Origin: Verrucomicrobiota bacterium
Lineage (GTDB): Bacteria > Verrucomicrobiota > Verrucomicrobiia > Limisphaerales > UBA9464
Length of the DNA: 64,000 nucleotides
Direction: 5' to 3'
Assembly (NCBI GenBank): GCA_017309115.1
Contig: JAFLEF010000015.1
Span: forward strand, 1-64,000
This document shows, one piece after another, positions 37,266-47,105 of this stretch (the stretch's first letter is position 1; every line of letters begins with the position of its first letter). The notes under the pieces were generated by a model, which saw only the letters and a list, made by a program, of their open reading frames with translations, was not told the DNA's origin and searched no databases. The position numbers and the translations under genes were made by a program.

Positions 37266-39278
37266 CTAGACTGAGGGGTTCTTTACCGGATGGCTTTGAC
37301 GGTTCGGAGCGGCTGGCAGTGGAGAATCGTGGGGATCCCACAGCACCGTGAGCCCGGTCCAACCCGCAGGCTGGCGGCGCAGCGTTAACGTCCGCTGCGG
37401 CCATTCGGTGGGTGGATGGGCCAGGAACTCGTCCTGCAACCATTGCTGAAGCGCGGCGGGTGGCAGCGTAGTGGTGCGGACCCAGAGGGCCAGGGGCAGC
37501 CCGGAATCGGTCAGTTCACTGGCCAGCGTCAGATCGGTCCCAATCGTTTGATTAGGATCAAACACGCCGGCCGCCAGCGCACGGACCGAAGGAGTCCGCC
37601 AAATTTCAGTCCGGCCAGCCAACGCAGCGGACACGGTGTCGGGACCCGCGATGGCCTGAGCGGGGAGAGGTTGGGTGGGAGGCGCGCCGCGGGTACGCCG
37701 GCGGGTGCGCGGTTCCAGGAGTTGATCCGGGTCACCAAAGGCCAGGTCGTAAGAGCGGATCACCAAGGGATAATGGTGGCCAACCGGCTCGAGCTTCGGC
37801 TGGCGGCGGGCGTTCTGACCGGTGCAGATGGGCCAGGCTTCCGGGCATTCCGCGTAGAGTTCAAACGGGAGGGCAATTTCCAGGCGATCGGCGGGTTGGC
37901 CGTTTGAGCCATGGGTCCGAGCGAACAACCGTTGGAATTGTTGGGCCAACTGGTCGGGGTGACTGATGGGAGACTCCTGGTGGAACGGTCCACCATCGGA
38001 ACGTTGACCGCGCATCTGGTATTCACCGCCAGGCAGTGGTTCCACTACCACCTGCAACCAAGCGGACTTCGGCTGGGCTGCGGCCTGGACCCGAGCCACC
38101 AGAGGCGCCGCCCATTGCCGAACTTCCTTGTCGAGATCCACGCCCTCAGCCGTGCCGACATCCTCCTGCCATTTTCCTACGGCGGCGTTCATGTCAGGAT
38201 CGGCCAGTAACGAGCGACACAGCTCCACGAACTTGAGAAGCGCCGACGGAGGACGCGTCAGAAGCTGTTCCGTCAGCGCGGCCCAGGCGGCACCCGGTTG
38301 GATCCATTGCAGCAACTCCAGTTGGGTCGCCAAGGTGACCAGACGATAGGCTTCGACCACCGCCGCGTCGGGAAGTGCAGGCTGCGCCGAGTGCGTCAAC
38401 TTGAGGAGCCTGGGCAGGTCGGGATCGAAGCCAGCCCCACGCAGGATTGGCCCCGCCCCGGTCGGGGACTCGTTCTGATAAAAGGCGGGCAGTTGGCGGG
38501 CCTGTCCGGTCGTCGAAAGTGAGTGAAAGCGGGCGCGCAACTGTTGATCGAGCGCGGCGAAATCCGGCGGCCAGACCAACCCTGGAGCGGGCTGAGGCAG
38601 CACCGCCCGAAGTTCGCGAGAGAACACCCCGGTTTGCTCGGCATTGCTGTTTTCGGCAGCCTCGCCCTTCCGACTCGCCACGAGGGAAGAGCGTTCGCGG
38701 GCTTCCTCCTTGGCCTTGCCTCCTCCAAAGGCGACCGGGGCCAAACTGCCCTGCAGCCCGGAGCGATGAGCATGGGTGGAGCACACGTCGAGAATCATCA
38801 GGGTGTGCTGCAAGACGGGGGCGCCCCGGGATGGCACAAAGTCGGGCTTCGGCATCGCCTTAACCGAGCGCAGGTACCGCCAGAGATCATCGGGATCCAG
38901 GCACGCTGCGCTGTCCTGATGGGCGTCACTGAAGAGAAGGTATCGGTGCTCATCATCGAGCACGCCGTGTCCGCCCCAGTACAACCAGAACCAGCGGGGT
39001 GCCGCTTTCGTCAGTTCATTGACCACCGCCGCCTTGAACGCGGCCTCTGTGGGTTCGCGCCGTTGCACTCCGTCGGGCAGTGGCGGTACGTCGGCCGCCA
39101 GTGGGCGCGATGGGGGTGAGAGGAAGACGGTGATGTCCGCCGGTTTGACCCCGTGCCCAACCAACCACGCGACAAACCGATGGGCGTCGGCCACGGGACC
39201 CGAAAGCCGATTCCAGGCCCCGCCAAAGGCGTAGGCCTCAATGCCGACGACGAAGGCGCGGGATTGATCGGCGCTCAT
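37266..39278 (-). CDS. Caspase-like (C14) peptidase of conflict operon
   Basis: 670 residues. Peptidase C14 fold in the first 200 residues: start AFVVGIEAYAFGGAWNRLSG, catalytic His104 (YWGGHGVLDDEHRYLL) and Cys166 (LMILDVCSTHAHRS). The remainder (about 250-650) is unassigned, with a Pro/Ala-rich tract and a beta-rich C-terminus. Caspase-like proteins are common effectors in MoxR/vWA conflict systems and are expected to cleave cellular proteins when activated. Start ATG overlaps the hydrolase stop (39275-39278). Confidence 0.88.
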   Translation of the reverse strand: MSADQSRAFVVGIEAYAFGGAWNRLSGPVADAHRFVAWLVGHGVKPADITVFLSPPSRPLAADVPPLPDGVQRREPTEAAFKAAVVNELTKAAPRWFWLYWGGHGVLDDEHRYLLFSDAHQDSAACLDPDDLWRYLRSVKAMPKPDFVPSRGAPVLQHTLMILDVCSTHAHRSGLQGSLAPVAFGGGKAKEEARERSSLVASRKGEAAENSNAEQTGVFSRELRAVLPQPAPGLVWPPDFAALDQQLRARFHSLSTTGQARQLPAFYQNESPTGAGPILRGAGFDPDLPRLLKLTHSAQPALPDAAVVEAYRLVTLATQLELLQWIQPGAAWAALTEQLLTRPPSALLKFVELCRSLLADPDMNAAVGKWQEDVGTAEGVDLDKEVRQWAAPLVARVQAAAQPKSAWLQVVVEPLPGGEYQMRGQRSDGGPFHQESPISHPDQLAQQFQRLFARTHGSNGQPADRLEIALPFELYAECPEAWPICTGQNARRQPKLEPVGHHYPLVIRSYDLAFGDPDQLLEPRTRRRTRGAPPTQPLPAQAIAGPDTVSAALAGRTEIWRTPSVRALAAGVFDPNQTIGTDLTLASELTDSGLPLALWVRTTTLPPAALQQWLQDEFLAHPPTEWPQRTLTLRRQPAGWTGLTVLWDPHDSPLPAAPNRQSHPVKNPSV

Positions 39279-40603
39279 GGCGACAGGCTACGCAACACGG
39301 GTTTGGCGATGTCCCACAAGGCCGCGTTCTGCCAATAGGCGCTGTGCGAGCCAGGGAAACTGCAACCATTGTCCAATTCGTGATCCGCCGGGGGAACACT
39401 GGAACCCGGAGTCTGGAAAATGGGTGCGGCCAGGTAACTGAGGAGATCCCGCGGATCGTGAAAGTTAAGCCAGCGGGGGAAGGAACCCGGCAGGGCGTGG
39501 GGCAAGGGCGGACGTGGGGCCGGAAGCAGCGGCTTCGAGGCGAGTGCCCCGATTTCGTAGAAATATGGCGCTTGCGAACCGGCGGTGATCAGGAGTTTCA
39601 CTCCGGGCGGGGCCTGCTCGATCAACGTGTCCACGCACGCGATCCCGCCGAGGCTGTGGGCGAGCAGTACAACTGGTCCTTCCTGGGCATACCCGGCCGC
39701 CTGTCGCGCGATCTCGTCCCGTAGGCGGCGTCCGTGAGCCTGGTACCAGAGGATGTCCCCCACCGCTGCGGACGAACCATCGGTCAGCGAGCGACGACGT
39801 TTTCTCGCCCGCCAGGTAGCGACATGGGCGGCGGACCAAACAAACGGGGCTTTGACCAGATCGTCGAACGCGTGTTTGGCGAAGTCCATTACGCCGCGGG
39901 TATCAGGTGGGTAACGCACGTCCCGAAGATGTTCCGCGAGGAGCCCGGCCCATTCATCCCGTTTCTTGGGATCAAGGGCCAGGTCGTCGAGAGCGTCGCT
40001 GCCCGCTTCCGTTTGGGCCGGCAGAACCAGCAACGTGGCGAGAGTGGCACGAGCCAGAACAGGGAGGTGGCGGGGGACGTCGGCGGTCAGCACCGTGCGA
40101 ACCAGCGGGCTTTCGCTAACGGCCTCCACCGCCCCTCTGAACTCCGGATCGAGGTGGGCGTCGCCCAGCAAGACGGCGAGGCGTTGGCCGGAGAGAGTGG
40201 CGGCGAGAGGTTTCTGAAGAGCTTCCAAGGCTTCGGGCCACTGCTGGTCGAAGCCCGGCGGTAGAGCACCGGTAGAGACCGCTGCACCCAGTTGGCGAAA
40301 CTCGAAGAGCGGATCCCGTTCCAACTGTTCCCAGATAAGGCTGCGAATCTCGGCCTGCACCTGAGTGGGATCGGCGCCTGTCTCATCGGCAAGGTCCGTG
40401 GTGAGGACTCCGCGACTAGTCTGGTAGCCGGGGATGGAAACGCCGTCGAAATGGAGATCCGTGCCGAGCGGACCGCCCCAGTAGAATCCTTCAACCCGTA
40501 TGCCGGGCTGGAGGTCACGGAGTTGCTCGCGGATCTGGGACAGGGCGGTCCGGTAGGCGATCTCGCGGGTGCCGGTGCCGTGGATAAAGAGAACGGTGGT
40601 CAT
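39275..40603 (-). CDS. Alpha/beta hydrolase, first gene of conflict operon
   Basis: 442 residues from ATG 40603 (a longer frame exists, but MTTVLFIHGTGTREIAY is the natural N-terminus: first strand and oxyanion HG). Nucleophile Ser317 in AHSLGG; candidate His near the end in GSHSAYW; Asp probably in FHDPRD. Family: lipase/esterase-like alpha/beta hydrolases. In defence operons such enzymes may attack membrane lipids, but they can also be housekeeping. Overlap of ATGA with the caspase gene ties it to the operon. Repeat-rich DNA upstream (40604-40915) contains the promoter. Confidence 0.85.
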   Translation of the reverse strand: MTTVLFIHGTGTREIAYRTALSQIREQLRDLQPGIRVEGFYWGGPLGTDLHFDGVSIPGYQTSRGVLTTDLADETGADPTQVQAEIRSLIWEQLERDPLFEFRQLGAAVSTGALPPGFDQQWPEALEALQKPLAATLSGQRLAVLLGDAHLDPEFRGAVEAVSESPLVRTVLTADVPRHLPVLARATLATLLVLPAQTEAGSDALDDLALDPKKRDEWAGLLAEHLRDVRYPPDTRGVMDFAKHAFDDLVKAPFVWSAAHVATWRARKRRRSLTDGSSAAVGDILWYQAHGRRLRDEIARQAAGYAQEGPVVLLAHSLGGIACVDTLIEQAPPGVKLLITAGSQAPYFYEIGALASKPLLPAPRPPLPHALPGSFPRWLNFHDPRDLLSYLAAPIFQTPGSSVPPADHELDNGCSFPGSHSAYWQNAALWDIAKPVLRSLSP

Positions 40604-40915
40604 GGGGCGTGGGCGATTCGCGGCGGGATGTTGGGACGGACGGTAGCGGGATTCGCCGGAGGTGGGGAGAGGCAATTGCTAAGTCAGTTGAGAGTTGAAA
40701 GTTGAGAGTTGAGAGACAAAGGCAGCGGGGCCTCCGGCCTTCCAAATCACCACTCTGAGTTTCATTCGTGTTTCTTTGCGTCCAATCGTGGTTCCCGTCT
40801 GCTTTTCCCGAGGGGCAAAGTTCAGCGACACCAGTCCACACACAAACGGCTCCGCGGAGCGTCGTCCTACCGGCTTTTTTCTCTGAACTCTCAACCCTCA
40901 ACTCTCAACTGGTCT
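40604..40915. repeat. Intergenic repeat cluster upstream of conflict operon
   Basis: No gene. AGTTGAGAGTTGAAAGTTGA at about 40685 and its inverted companion CTCTCAACCCTCAACTCTCA at about 40888 bracket a REP-like module (ACGGCTCCGCGGAGCGTCGT, about 40849). The two heptamer tracts are inverted relative to one another, so they can form a long stem. Confidence 0.7.
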
Positions 40916-42409
40916 TCAGTAATGCGTGATCGGCGATTGGTCGCGCGGTTCGAGCACCAACACAAGGCGGTTGGTCCGACCGGCCACGAGCGTCACAGTG
41001 GCCTCCCGAGCTTGACCGCTCCCAGGTGCACCCGTGGCCGGCAACGCAAACCGCTCATGATTCACACTCAACTCCCTCACTGTGGCCGGCAGATTCGGGA
41101 GTACGGCCAGTCCTGTTCCATCACTCACACCCTGAAAGTCCGGCACTTGGAAATTCCACCCGGAACGTCCGTCCATCCGTGACAAGAGGAAGTCGGCAGT
41201 GTGGTAAAGATCCGAGGCCATGATAACGGCCGCCCACTCGCCGTACCGCACATTCGGCCACGTCACCACTTGTGCGTTCGGAACTGGATTGCCCTTCGCA
41301 TCCGTCACGCGGACCTCCAACCGGGCCGTCGGTTCCATGCCCACGATGATCGAGAGATCATTGGTTTCGAGCCGATGCTTCTGAGGATACCGCATGCCGG
41401 ATGTTCCCGGTCCGTTCGTGCTGATGAATCCCTGACACAGGGCCACAATTTCCAGATCTCCCGGTGGGAGGGATTCAAACCCGAAACTCCCGTCCGGCTG
41501 AATCGGCGACCACGTATGCCACTGCGGCGGTGACACGTCGGGCTTTTCGCCAAACGGCCAAACGTGGGCAACCACCCGACCGTTCGTGATCGGGCGCGGC
41601 ACCGAGGCATCCAAGGAACCCCGCACCGCCCGTCCCCGCTTTAAGTCCACCGCCAGCGCCTGGGTCGCACCCGCCACGACCGTCAGGGGGAACAGCTCGC
41701 TGAACCACGCGATCCCTGCGGCATCAAAGCGGACTGCCCGGACCCCTTGTTTTCCTGCCGGAAGCTGGCGGGTGACTGCGAAGCCCGGTCGTGGACGCGT
41801 CCAAGCATTGGAGTTCGCCGCCCAACTGGCGAACGTCTGCGCGAACAAGGGCGTGTCCTGGGGTCCCTCCGACTCGGGCTTGACGGACAACTCGAGAATG
41901 CCCCCGGGCTGCAACGCCACCGGTTCAGTCCGGGCTATCAGCGATCGGTTTCGCAGCCGACTCTCCACAAACTCCCACCACTCTTTCCACGACGCTCCGA
42001 GGGGCGGCACGGAACTGACGACTCGAAAGGGGCGATCGGGAACGAAGTCGGGATGTTGAACCAGAAAACTAATCTGGCCCGTCTCAATCCGTTCGAAGAC
42101 GAACCGGGGATACTCCACCATCGCATATCCCTCGGCGTCGGAAACCGCGGCGGGCTTCGGCGTCCCGTTTAGATTGGTCGCCGACCAGAAATAATGGCCG
42201 CCCCCATACGGCCCCTCTTTGGTCCGCAGTCCATCCACCAAAATAGCAGCGCCGGACACGGGAGACCCCGCTGGATCCACCACCCGGAGTCGGGCCACGG
42301 GTAGTGTCGCCGTTCTGCCGAACACAACGAGTAGCAACAGCCCCAAGCCACCGAAAGCTGCTAGGAGCAAAATCCATCGCCCGGGACCGGTTTTGATCAT
42401 GATCGGCAA
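40916..42409 (-). CDS. Membrane-anchored protein with carboxypeptidase-regulatory-like repeats
   Basis: 497 residues (start at 42409 or the Met three codons on). One N-terminal membrane helix (WILLLAAFGGLGLLLLVVFG) followed by an extracytoplasmic region with several Ig/CnaB-like modules: LRVVDPAGSPVSGAAILVDG near 40-60 and LEVRVTDAKGNPVPNAQVVT near 365-385. No catalytic motif. The ATG lies 3 bp after the hybrid kinase stop, so the two are co-transcribed; it might sense or scaffold at the surface for that kinase. Function unknown. Confidence 0.75.
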   Translation of the reverse strand: MPIMIKTGPGRWILLLAAFGGLGLLLLVVFGRTATLPVARLRVVDPAGSPVSGAAILVDGLRTKEGPYGGGHYFWSATNLNGTPKPAAVSDAEGYAMVEYPRFVFERIETGQISFLVQHPDFVPDRPFRVVSSVPPLGASWKEWWEFVESRLRNRSLIARTEPVALQPGGILELSVKPESEGPQDTPLFAQTFASWAANSNAWTRPRPGFAVTRQLPAGKQGVRAVRFDAAGIAWFSELFPLTVVAGATQALAVDLKRGRAVRGSLDASVPRPITNGRVVAHVWPFGEKPDVSPPQWHTWSPIQPDGSFGFESLPPGDLEIVALCQGFISTNGPGTSGMRYPQKHRLETNDLSIIVGMEPTARLEVRVTDAKGNPVPNAQVVTWPNVRYGEWAAVIMASDLYHTADFLLSRMDGRSGWNFQVPDFQGVSDGTGLAVLPNLPATVRELSVNHERFALPATGAPGSGQAREATVTLVAGRTNRLVLVLEPRDQSPITHY

Positions 42410-42412
42410 ACC

Positions 42413-45400
42413 CTACCGCCTCGCAGCCGTTTGGAACAGCTGTTGACGACTCCGGGCGAAGAGACCGCGCAGACCGGCCAGTTCGATCGGCTTGGAGATG
42501 TAATCATCCATGCCGGCCTCCAGACATTTCTCCCGGTCGCCCAACATGGCATGCGCCGTCATGGCAACGATCCACGGTTGTACGGCCAACTCACTCGACG
42601 CCCGAATTCGCCGGGTCACTTCGTAGCCGTCCAGACCGGGCATCTGACAATCCATCAGAATGATGTCATACGGCTTTTCGGCCAACTTCGTGAGCACTTC
42701 GAGTCCATCCGACGCAAGCTCGAAGCCGTAGCCGAGCTTCTGCAGTTGCAGGCAGATCAACTTCTGGTTCACCGGATTGTCCTCGGCGACCAGGATGCGA
42801 AGACCTTGGTCCCGCGGAACCGCGTTCGTTGCGGCCGGTCCAGGCTCGGAACTGGGAACTCCTTCAACGAGAGTCTTCGTTAGCACCTGACGCAGCACTC
42901 CCATCAACTGCAGTTGGCGAATTGGCTTCGAGACGTGGCCCCTTCCCCCGGCACCAGGCAATCCTATTCGGGTCCCTGGCGAATCGCTCAGCCGGCTCAT
43001 TAGCACCAACTTCACTCCGGCGTTCTCCGCCTGGGCACTCAGCGATCGAACCTGGGCAGCGCCGTCGGGAGTGCCGGAGTGGGTCAGTTCCACCAGCGCA
43101 ATCTCAAACGGGTCACCGTCCGTCTGGGCGGCCTTCAATCGTTCGGTCCAGTCCTGACCGTCGGGAGCGCAGCTTTCCGGACGCAGGCCCCAGGTCCGCA
43201 AGGTCAGCTCCAGCGAATCGCGCACCGCGCGACTCCGGTCCACCACCAGCACTCGAAGGCCCGCGAAGCGTTCCTCGGAGAGCGTGAACCCGGGAACTCC
43301 CGCCCGGGGCAACGGGAGGCGAAACCAGAATTGTGAGCCCTCTCCCTGACGGCTGTTCACCCCGATCTCCCCGCCCATTTGTTCAATCAAGCGCTTCGAA
43401 ATCGCCAGACCCAATCCCGTGCCGCCGAACTTGCGCGTGGTATCGGCATCCTCCTGTTCGAACGCGCTGAACAAGCGGGTGAGCGCCGCCTCGGAAATTC
43501 CGATTCCGGTATCCTGCACCGACACCTTCACCCAGGCCGGATTCGTCCCCTCCACCGTCACTTCCACAACCACCTCGCCCCGCTCGGTGAATTTGACGGC
43601 GTTGCCCACCAGGTTCTGCAACACCTGACGAATCCGTCCGGAGTCGCCCACAAACTTCAGCGGATCCGACGCCGGGATGCGGGACACAAGTTCCACCGTC
43701 TTCGCCCCGGCGCGTTCGGCCTGCAGGCACAACGTGGTTTCCACCGTCTCCCGCAGATCGAACTCATGAGGATTGAAGGTCAGCTTGCCGGCCTCGATTT
43801 TGGAGAAGTCGAGGATGTCATTGAGGATATTCAGCAGGCTTTCGCCACTGCTTTGGACAATGGTCGCCAGTTCGCGTTGTTCCCGGGTCAGGGACGTGTC
43901 GAGGAGCAGATGGTTCATCCCCAGAATCCCGTTCATCGGGGTCCGGATTTCGTGGGACATGTTGGCGAGGAACACGCTCTTGGCGCGACTGGCGGCATTC
44001 GCCTCCTCGGTGGCCAACCGGGCCTGAGCCTCCGCCTTCTTGCGTTCTTCGACCTCGTCTTCGAGTTCGCTCGTGCGGATCTGCACCTGCCGACGCAGCA
44101 GACGGATCCACACCATGGTCACCAGCAAAACCCCCGCCAGGGAACCCGCCAGCAGCAAGACGTGTCGAAGGGTCCACCACCCCGGACTCGACACCACCCG
44201 GACGTCCTCGGGGCGATTGAGCAACAACTCAAAATGTTCCAAGTCATCACTCTGATCCTGCGCGGCCTCCTCGGCGGCATACACTCCGGTTAGCTCCAGA
44301 ACACTTCCCTTCGCCATCTGGGGCAGCCGACCTTTTCCATGTTCCAACCGAGCGAGGAACGGACCCAGATGCGACTGAAGTTCCAGGATGTCTTCCGAAC
44401 GACCATGCACCGTGTTCAGCAAGGTGGCTTCCAGACGAACGATGGTGACATCCCCGGGGAGTTCCGACCTTTCGTCTGGCGTTAACCGTCGCGGTTCCGG
44501 CAGGGGCGCGCTGCCCGTCTTGCGAATCACTGCGTCCCGCACCATCCACACCGAGTCGTTCAACTCGGGGAATCCCACCACCTCCACCAAATCCCCGACA
44601 GCGCCGGCGGTCCGTTTGGGCGTGATGCGGATACCGTTGGTCCCATCCATCCCGTACAGTACGCCCTGGCGTTCATGCACGATTTGGAGCGGAAGCTTGA
44701 TCCGCCGCAACGCGTCGGACTTGGCGTCGAACTGGGACAGTTCCCGAATCTGTTTCACCGGCTGATCAAACAGATCCAGCGGTGCCGGCTTCTCCACCAG
44801 AATCGCAGCTTCACGGAACCAAACCTCCCCAGGGGAAGCCCGCCCTTCCTTCCAACGGGCGAACAGACAACCGCGCAGCCGAATCGACGCATGCTCGTAG
44901 CGCGGCAGCCGTTCCTGATCGCTACCAATCTCTACCTTGATTCGACCTTCGGGCATGCGGAGCAAGAGGCCATCGGGCAACACCTCCGTGACCACGCCCT
45001 GCAGTTCCACATACTGGGCGTCCAGACTGCCATTCATGAGCTGGTTCCACGCCGGCTTCAGCGGTAGCGGCAATTGCCCAGTGCCCAGCCACTTCATTTC
45101 CCGGACCAACACCACCGGCGAAAAATCGCCCGGTCCGGTGACACCCTCAATCTCCCAGGTGTCCCCGACCTGCGGCGGATTCAGCCGGTCCAGCGTCGCC
45201 AACATATAGATTCCGCGCGTGTCGTCCTGCAGGACAAAGTCCGTCAGGAATGGGGTGATTACTGAGGTGACGACGCCCCGAAGTTTCACCGGTCGGCCTT
45301 CCTCGGCCTGTTGCCGGCTCAAGCCTTGAACCTGTTCCACCGAGATCAGGGGCGTCGGCTCCTCCGGGGAGGCCGATGGAGCTCGTCGCAGAAAGGCTTC

Positions 45401-46792
45401 CTCCAGCGCAGGCTCACCAGAACGAGCGCGAACTCCCAGGATCTCAACGTCCTGTTGCCGCAGATTCCCCGGAAGGAGTTGCCTTGTCCGGACCGGCAGC
45501 CGACCGGTGGAATCCTCCACCACCAGCAAATGACCATCAACCTGGTCCACCACCCGTCCGCGAACCTGAACGACCCTCGGCAGATGCGGGAGAGCGCCAG
45601 CCTCAGCCACTGCCTGGAGGGAGGACACGTCGGTCCGGCTCCACAGCAGCGGATCGAGTTGGAGGACCTGCAGTCCATTCTGGCCCAGAAGATCGACCGT
45701 CCCCGCCAGAGCCATTCCATCTGGGGCGAGCGTACGGCGACAAACTCCCGTTAGGCGAACCCGGCTGTGCAACAGCAACCGAGTGATCAACGATCCCGAT
45801 TCCGCGATCTTGGCCCGCCAACGACTGGCGCCGGTGATCAACTCCAATTCCAGCCCCGTTCCCTGGCGGGCGACATAAGTGACCGTTCCCTCGAGCTGGG
45901 CCCATTCCGCCCCCCGGGAAACGACACTGCCACCCAGAATGGTCCGGGGCGGGACCAACGGTCGGGTTCCAAGGACTTCCAGTTCCACCGGCGGCTCCCC
46001 CAGGAACAATTGGCTGCCGTCATCCGACGCGAGGTAGAACGTGTAGTCGCCGTCCGTCGCCAGGTTGAGCTCTCCCGAAAAGACCAAGCCGGTGTTCTCC
46101 TGTCGGCTGCTCACCGAAATATCGACCACCGGAACGGTCCCGGACTTCACCGGGGTCAGCCGATCCCACCGCGGCAGCTGATTCCAAGTTCCCTCGTAGG
46201 CCCGGAACTCCAGTCCCCGTGGCAACGCCGCCGGTCCGATTGGTTGCCGGTCCAAAGCCGGTCCTTCGAAAGCGACTTCGAGACCGCGGTCGCCGAGCTG
46301 ATTGAACCACGCGATCCGAAGGGGAATTCGTCCCGCCTTGAGGCTTACGGTGGCCGACTTTTCGACCCGCTCATGAATACCATCGTTGTCGATGACGAAT
46401 GGCGTCAGCACGAACCCCTGATCTTCGCGTTGCACGGGACACGCCGTGCCGGTCAGGCGAAGATGCCAGCCCGCTTTCAACTCCGGATGGGGACCATCCA
46501 GACGAAGAATCTCCACTGCCGAATCGTCCTCCATTACGAAGGAGCCCGAGGGCGACGTGACCTCACGAACCGTACCTTCGAAACGGAAGCTGAGATTAGT
46601 CCGCCCTACCTGCGAGACTCGCTGAGCCAAGTCGGCCAACCGAAGCAAAACCTCGGAATCTGCGGCCATCACCTGGCCGCATCCCAAGGCCAGCAGGAGC
46701 CAGCACCACACCCAAACCCTCCCTCCGTCCCGCGGACCGACGCGGGCCGGGCAGGTAGCCTTCACGGCTCTCACCGAGGCGTTTGAGTTCAC
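42413..46792 (-). CDS. Giant hybrid histidine kinase with PA14-like sensor and two receivers
   Basis: 1459 residues. Signal segment [20 protein letters not shown]; periplasmic region with a PA14-like module (about 195-280, [20 protein letters not shown]) and OB/BOF-like repeats (for example [20 protein letters not shown] and [20 protein letters not shown]); TM helix about 880-900 ([20 protein letters not shown]); coiled coil; HisKA with His947 ([13 protein letters not shown]); HATPase; first receiver degenerate (ALVELTHSG lacks the acceptor Asp); second receiver with Asp1381 ([10 protein letters not shown]) and Lys (YISKPI). Probably senses an extracellular carbohydrate-like ligand; output partner not seen nearby. 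Confidence 0.88.
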   Translation of the reverse strand: MNSNASVRAVKATCPARVGPRDGGRVWVWCWLLLALGCGQVMAADSEVLLRLADLAQRVSQVGRTNLSFRFEGTVREVTSPSGSFVMEDDSAVEILRLDGPHPELKAGWHLRLTGTACPVQREDQGFVLTPFVIDNDGIHERVEKSATVSLKAGRIPLRIAWFNQLGDRGLEVAFEGPALDRQPIGPAALPRGLEFRAYEGTWNQLPRWDRLTPVKSGTVPVVDISVSSRQENTGLVFSGELNLATDGDYTFYLASDDGSQLFLGEPPVELEVLGTRPLVPPRTILGGSVVSRGAEWAQLEGTVTYVARQGTGLELELITGASRWRAKIAESGSLITRLLLHSRVRLTGVCRRTLAPDGMALAGTVDLLGQNGLQVLQLDPLLWSRTDVSSLQAVAEAGALPHLPRVVQVRGRVVDQVDGHLLVVEDSTGRLPVRTRQLLPGNLRQQDVEILGVRARSGEPALEEAFLRRAPSASPEEPTPLISVEQVQGLSRQQAEEGRPVKLRGVVTSVITPFLTDFVLQDDTRGIYMLATLDRLNPPQVGDTWEIEGVTGPGDFSPVVLVREMKWLGTGQLPLPLKPAWNQLMNGSLDAQYVELQGVVTEVLPDGLLLRMPEGRIKVEIGSDQERLPRYEHASIRLRGCLFARWKEGRASPGEVWFREAAILVEKPAPLDLFDQPVKQIRELSQFDAKSDALRRIKLPLQIVHERQGVLYGMDGTNGIRITPKRTAGAVGDLVEVVGFPELNDSVWMVRDAVIRKTGSAPLPEPRRLTPDERSELPGDVTIVRLEATLLNTVHGRSEDILELQSHLGPFLARLEHGKGRLPQMAKGSVLELTGVYAAEEAAQDQSDDLEHFELLLNRPEDVRVVSSPGWWTLRHVLLLAGSLAGVLLVTMVWIRLLRRQVQIRTSELEDEVEERKKAEAQARLATEEANAASRAKSVFLANMSHEIRTPMNGILGMNHLLLDTSLTREQRELATIVQSSGESLLNILNDILDFSKIEAGKLTFNPHEFDLRETVETTLCLQAERAGAKTVELVSRIPASDPLKFVGDSGRIRQVLQNLVGNAVKFTERGEVVVEVTVEGTNPAWVKVSVQDTGIGISEAALTRLFSAFEQEDADTTRKFGGTGLGLAISKRLIEQMGGEIGVNSRQGEGSQFWFRLPLPRAGVPGFTLSEERFAGLRVLVVDRSRAVRDSLELTLRTWGLRPESCAPDGQDWTERLKAAQTDGDPFEIALVELTHSGTPDGAAQVRSLSAQAENAGVKLVLMSRLSDSPGTRIGLPGAGGRGHVSKPIRQLQLMGVLRQVLTKTLVEGVPSSEPGPAATNAVPRDQGLRILVAEDNPVNQKLICLQLQKLGYGFELASDGLEVLTKLAEKPYDIILMDCQMPGLDGYEVTRRIRASSELAVQPWIVAMTAHAMLGDREKCLEAGMDDYISKPIELAGLRGLFARSRQQLFQTAARR

Positions 46793-47105
46793 TGTTCCGA
46801 AACCTCACTGTTATGCTCCCAGCGATCAAGAACTGAGGTTCCCTTGAACGCCGGGTTGGGCGTGGGCTGACGGCATGGATGCGTCGCGTTGTGGCAGGAG
46901 CTTGGAACGCCGTCCAGTCTGCTGCCAACCACCGCCGGTGGAAAGCCCAACCAATCTTGGCCGAACCAGGGAGACAAGGTCCCGAAACGCGATTCCGCAC
47001 CATCGCCTTCCCGAGAAAACGGAACTCTGAGCGCGACTGCCCCCAAGACTTTTGAGGTTCTGAAGGAGCGTCGTACGGAAAGAGGCCTTGCCCCCCCAGA
47101 GACGC
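46793..47105. other. Promoter-side spacer, no gene seen
   Basis: About 313 bp upstream of the hybrid kinase. No protein-like frame and none of the interspersed repeat modules. Contains AACGCCGGGTTGGGCGTGGG near 46847, which vaguely resembles the right half of an integron attC site, but no left half is found. Confidence 0.4.

Noticed and set aside
46830-46880. Possible integron attC-like site (AACGCCGGGTTGGGC)
   Set aside because: A GTTRRRY-like right box is present but no matching left RYYYAAC box at a suitable distance, and no gene-cassette structure or integron integrase in the window.
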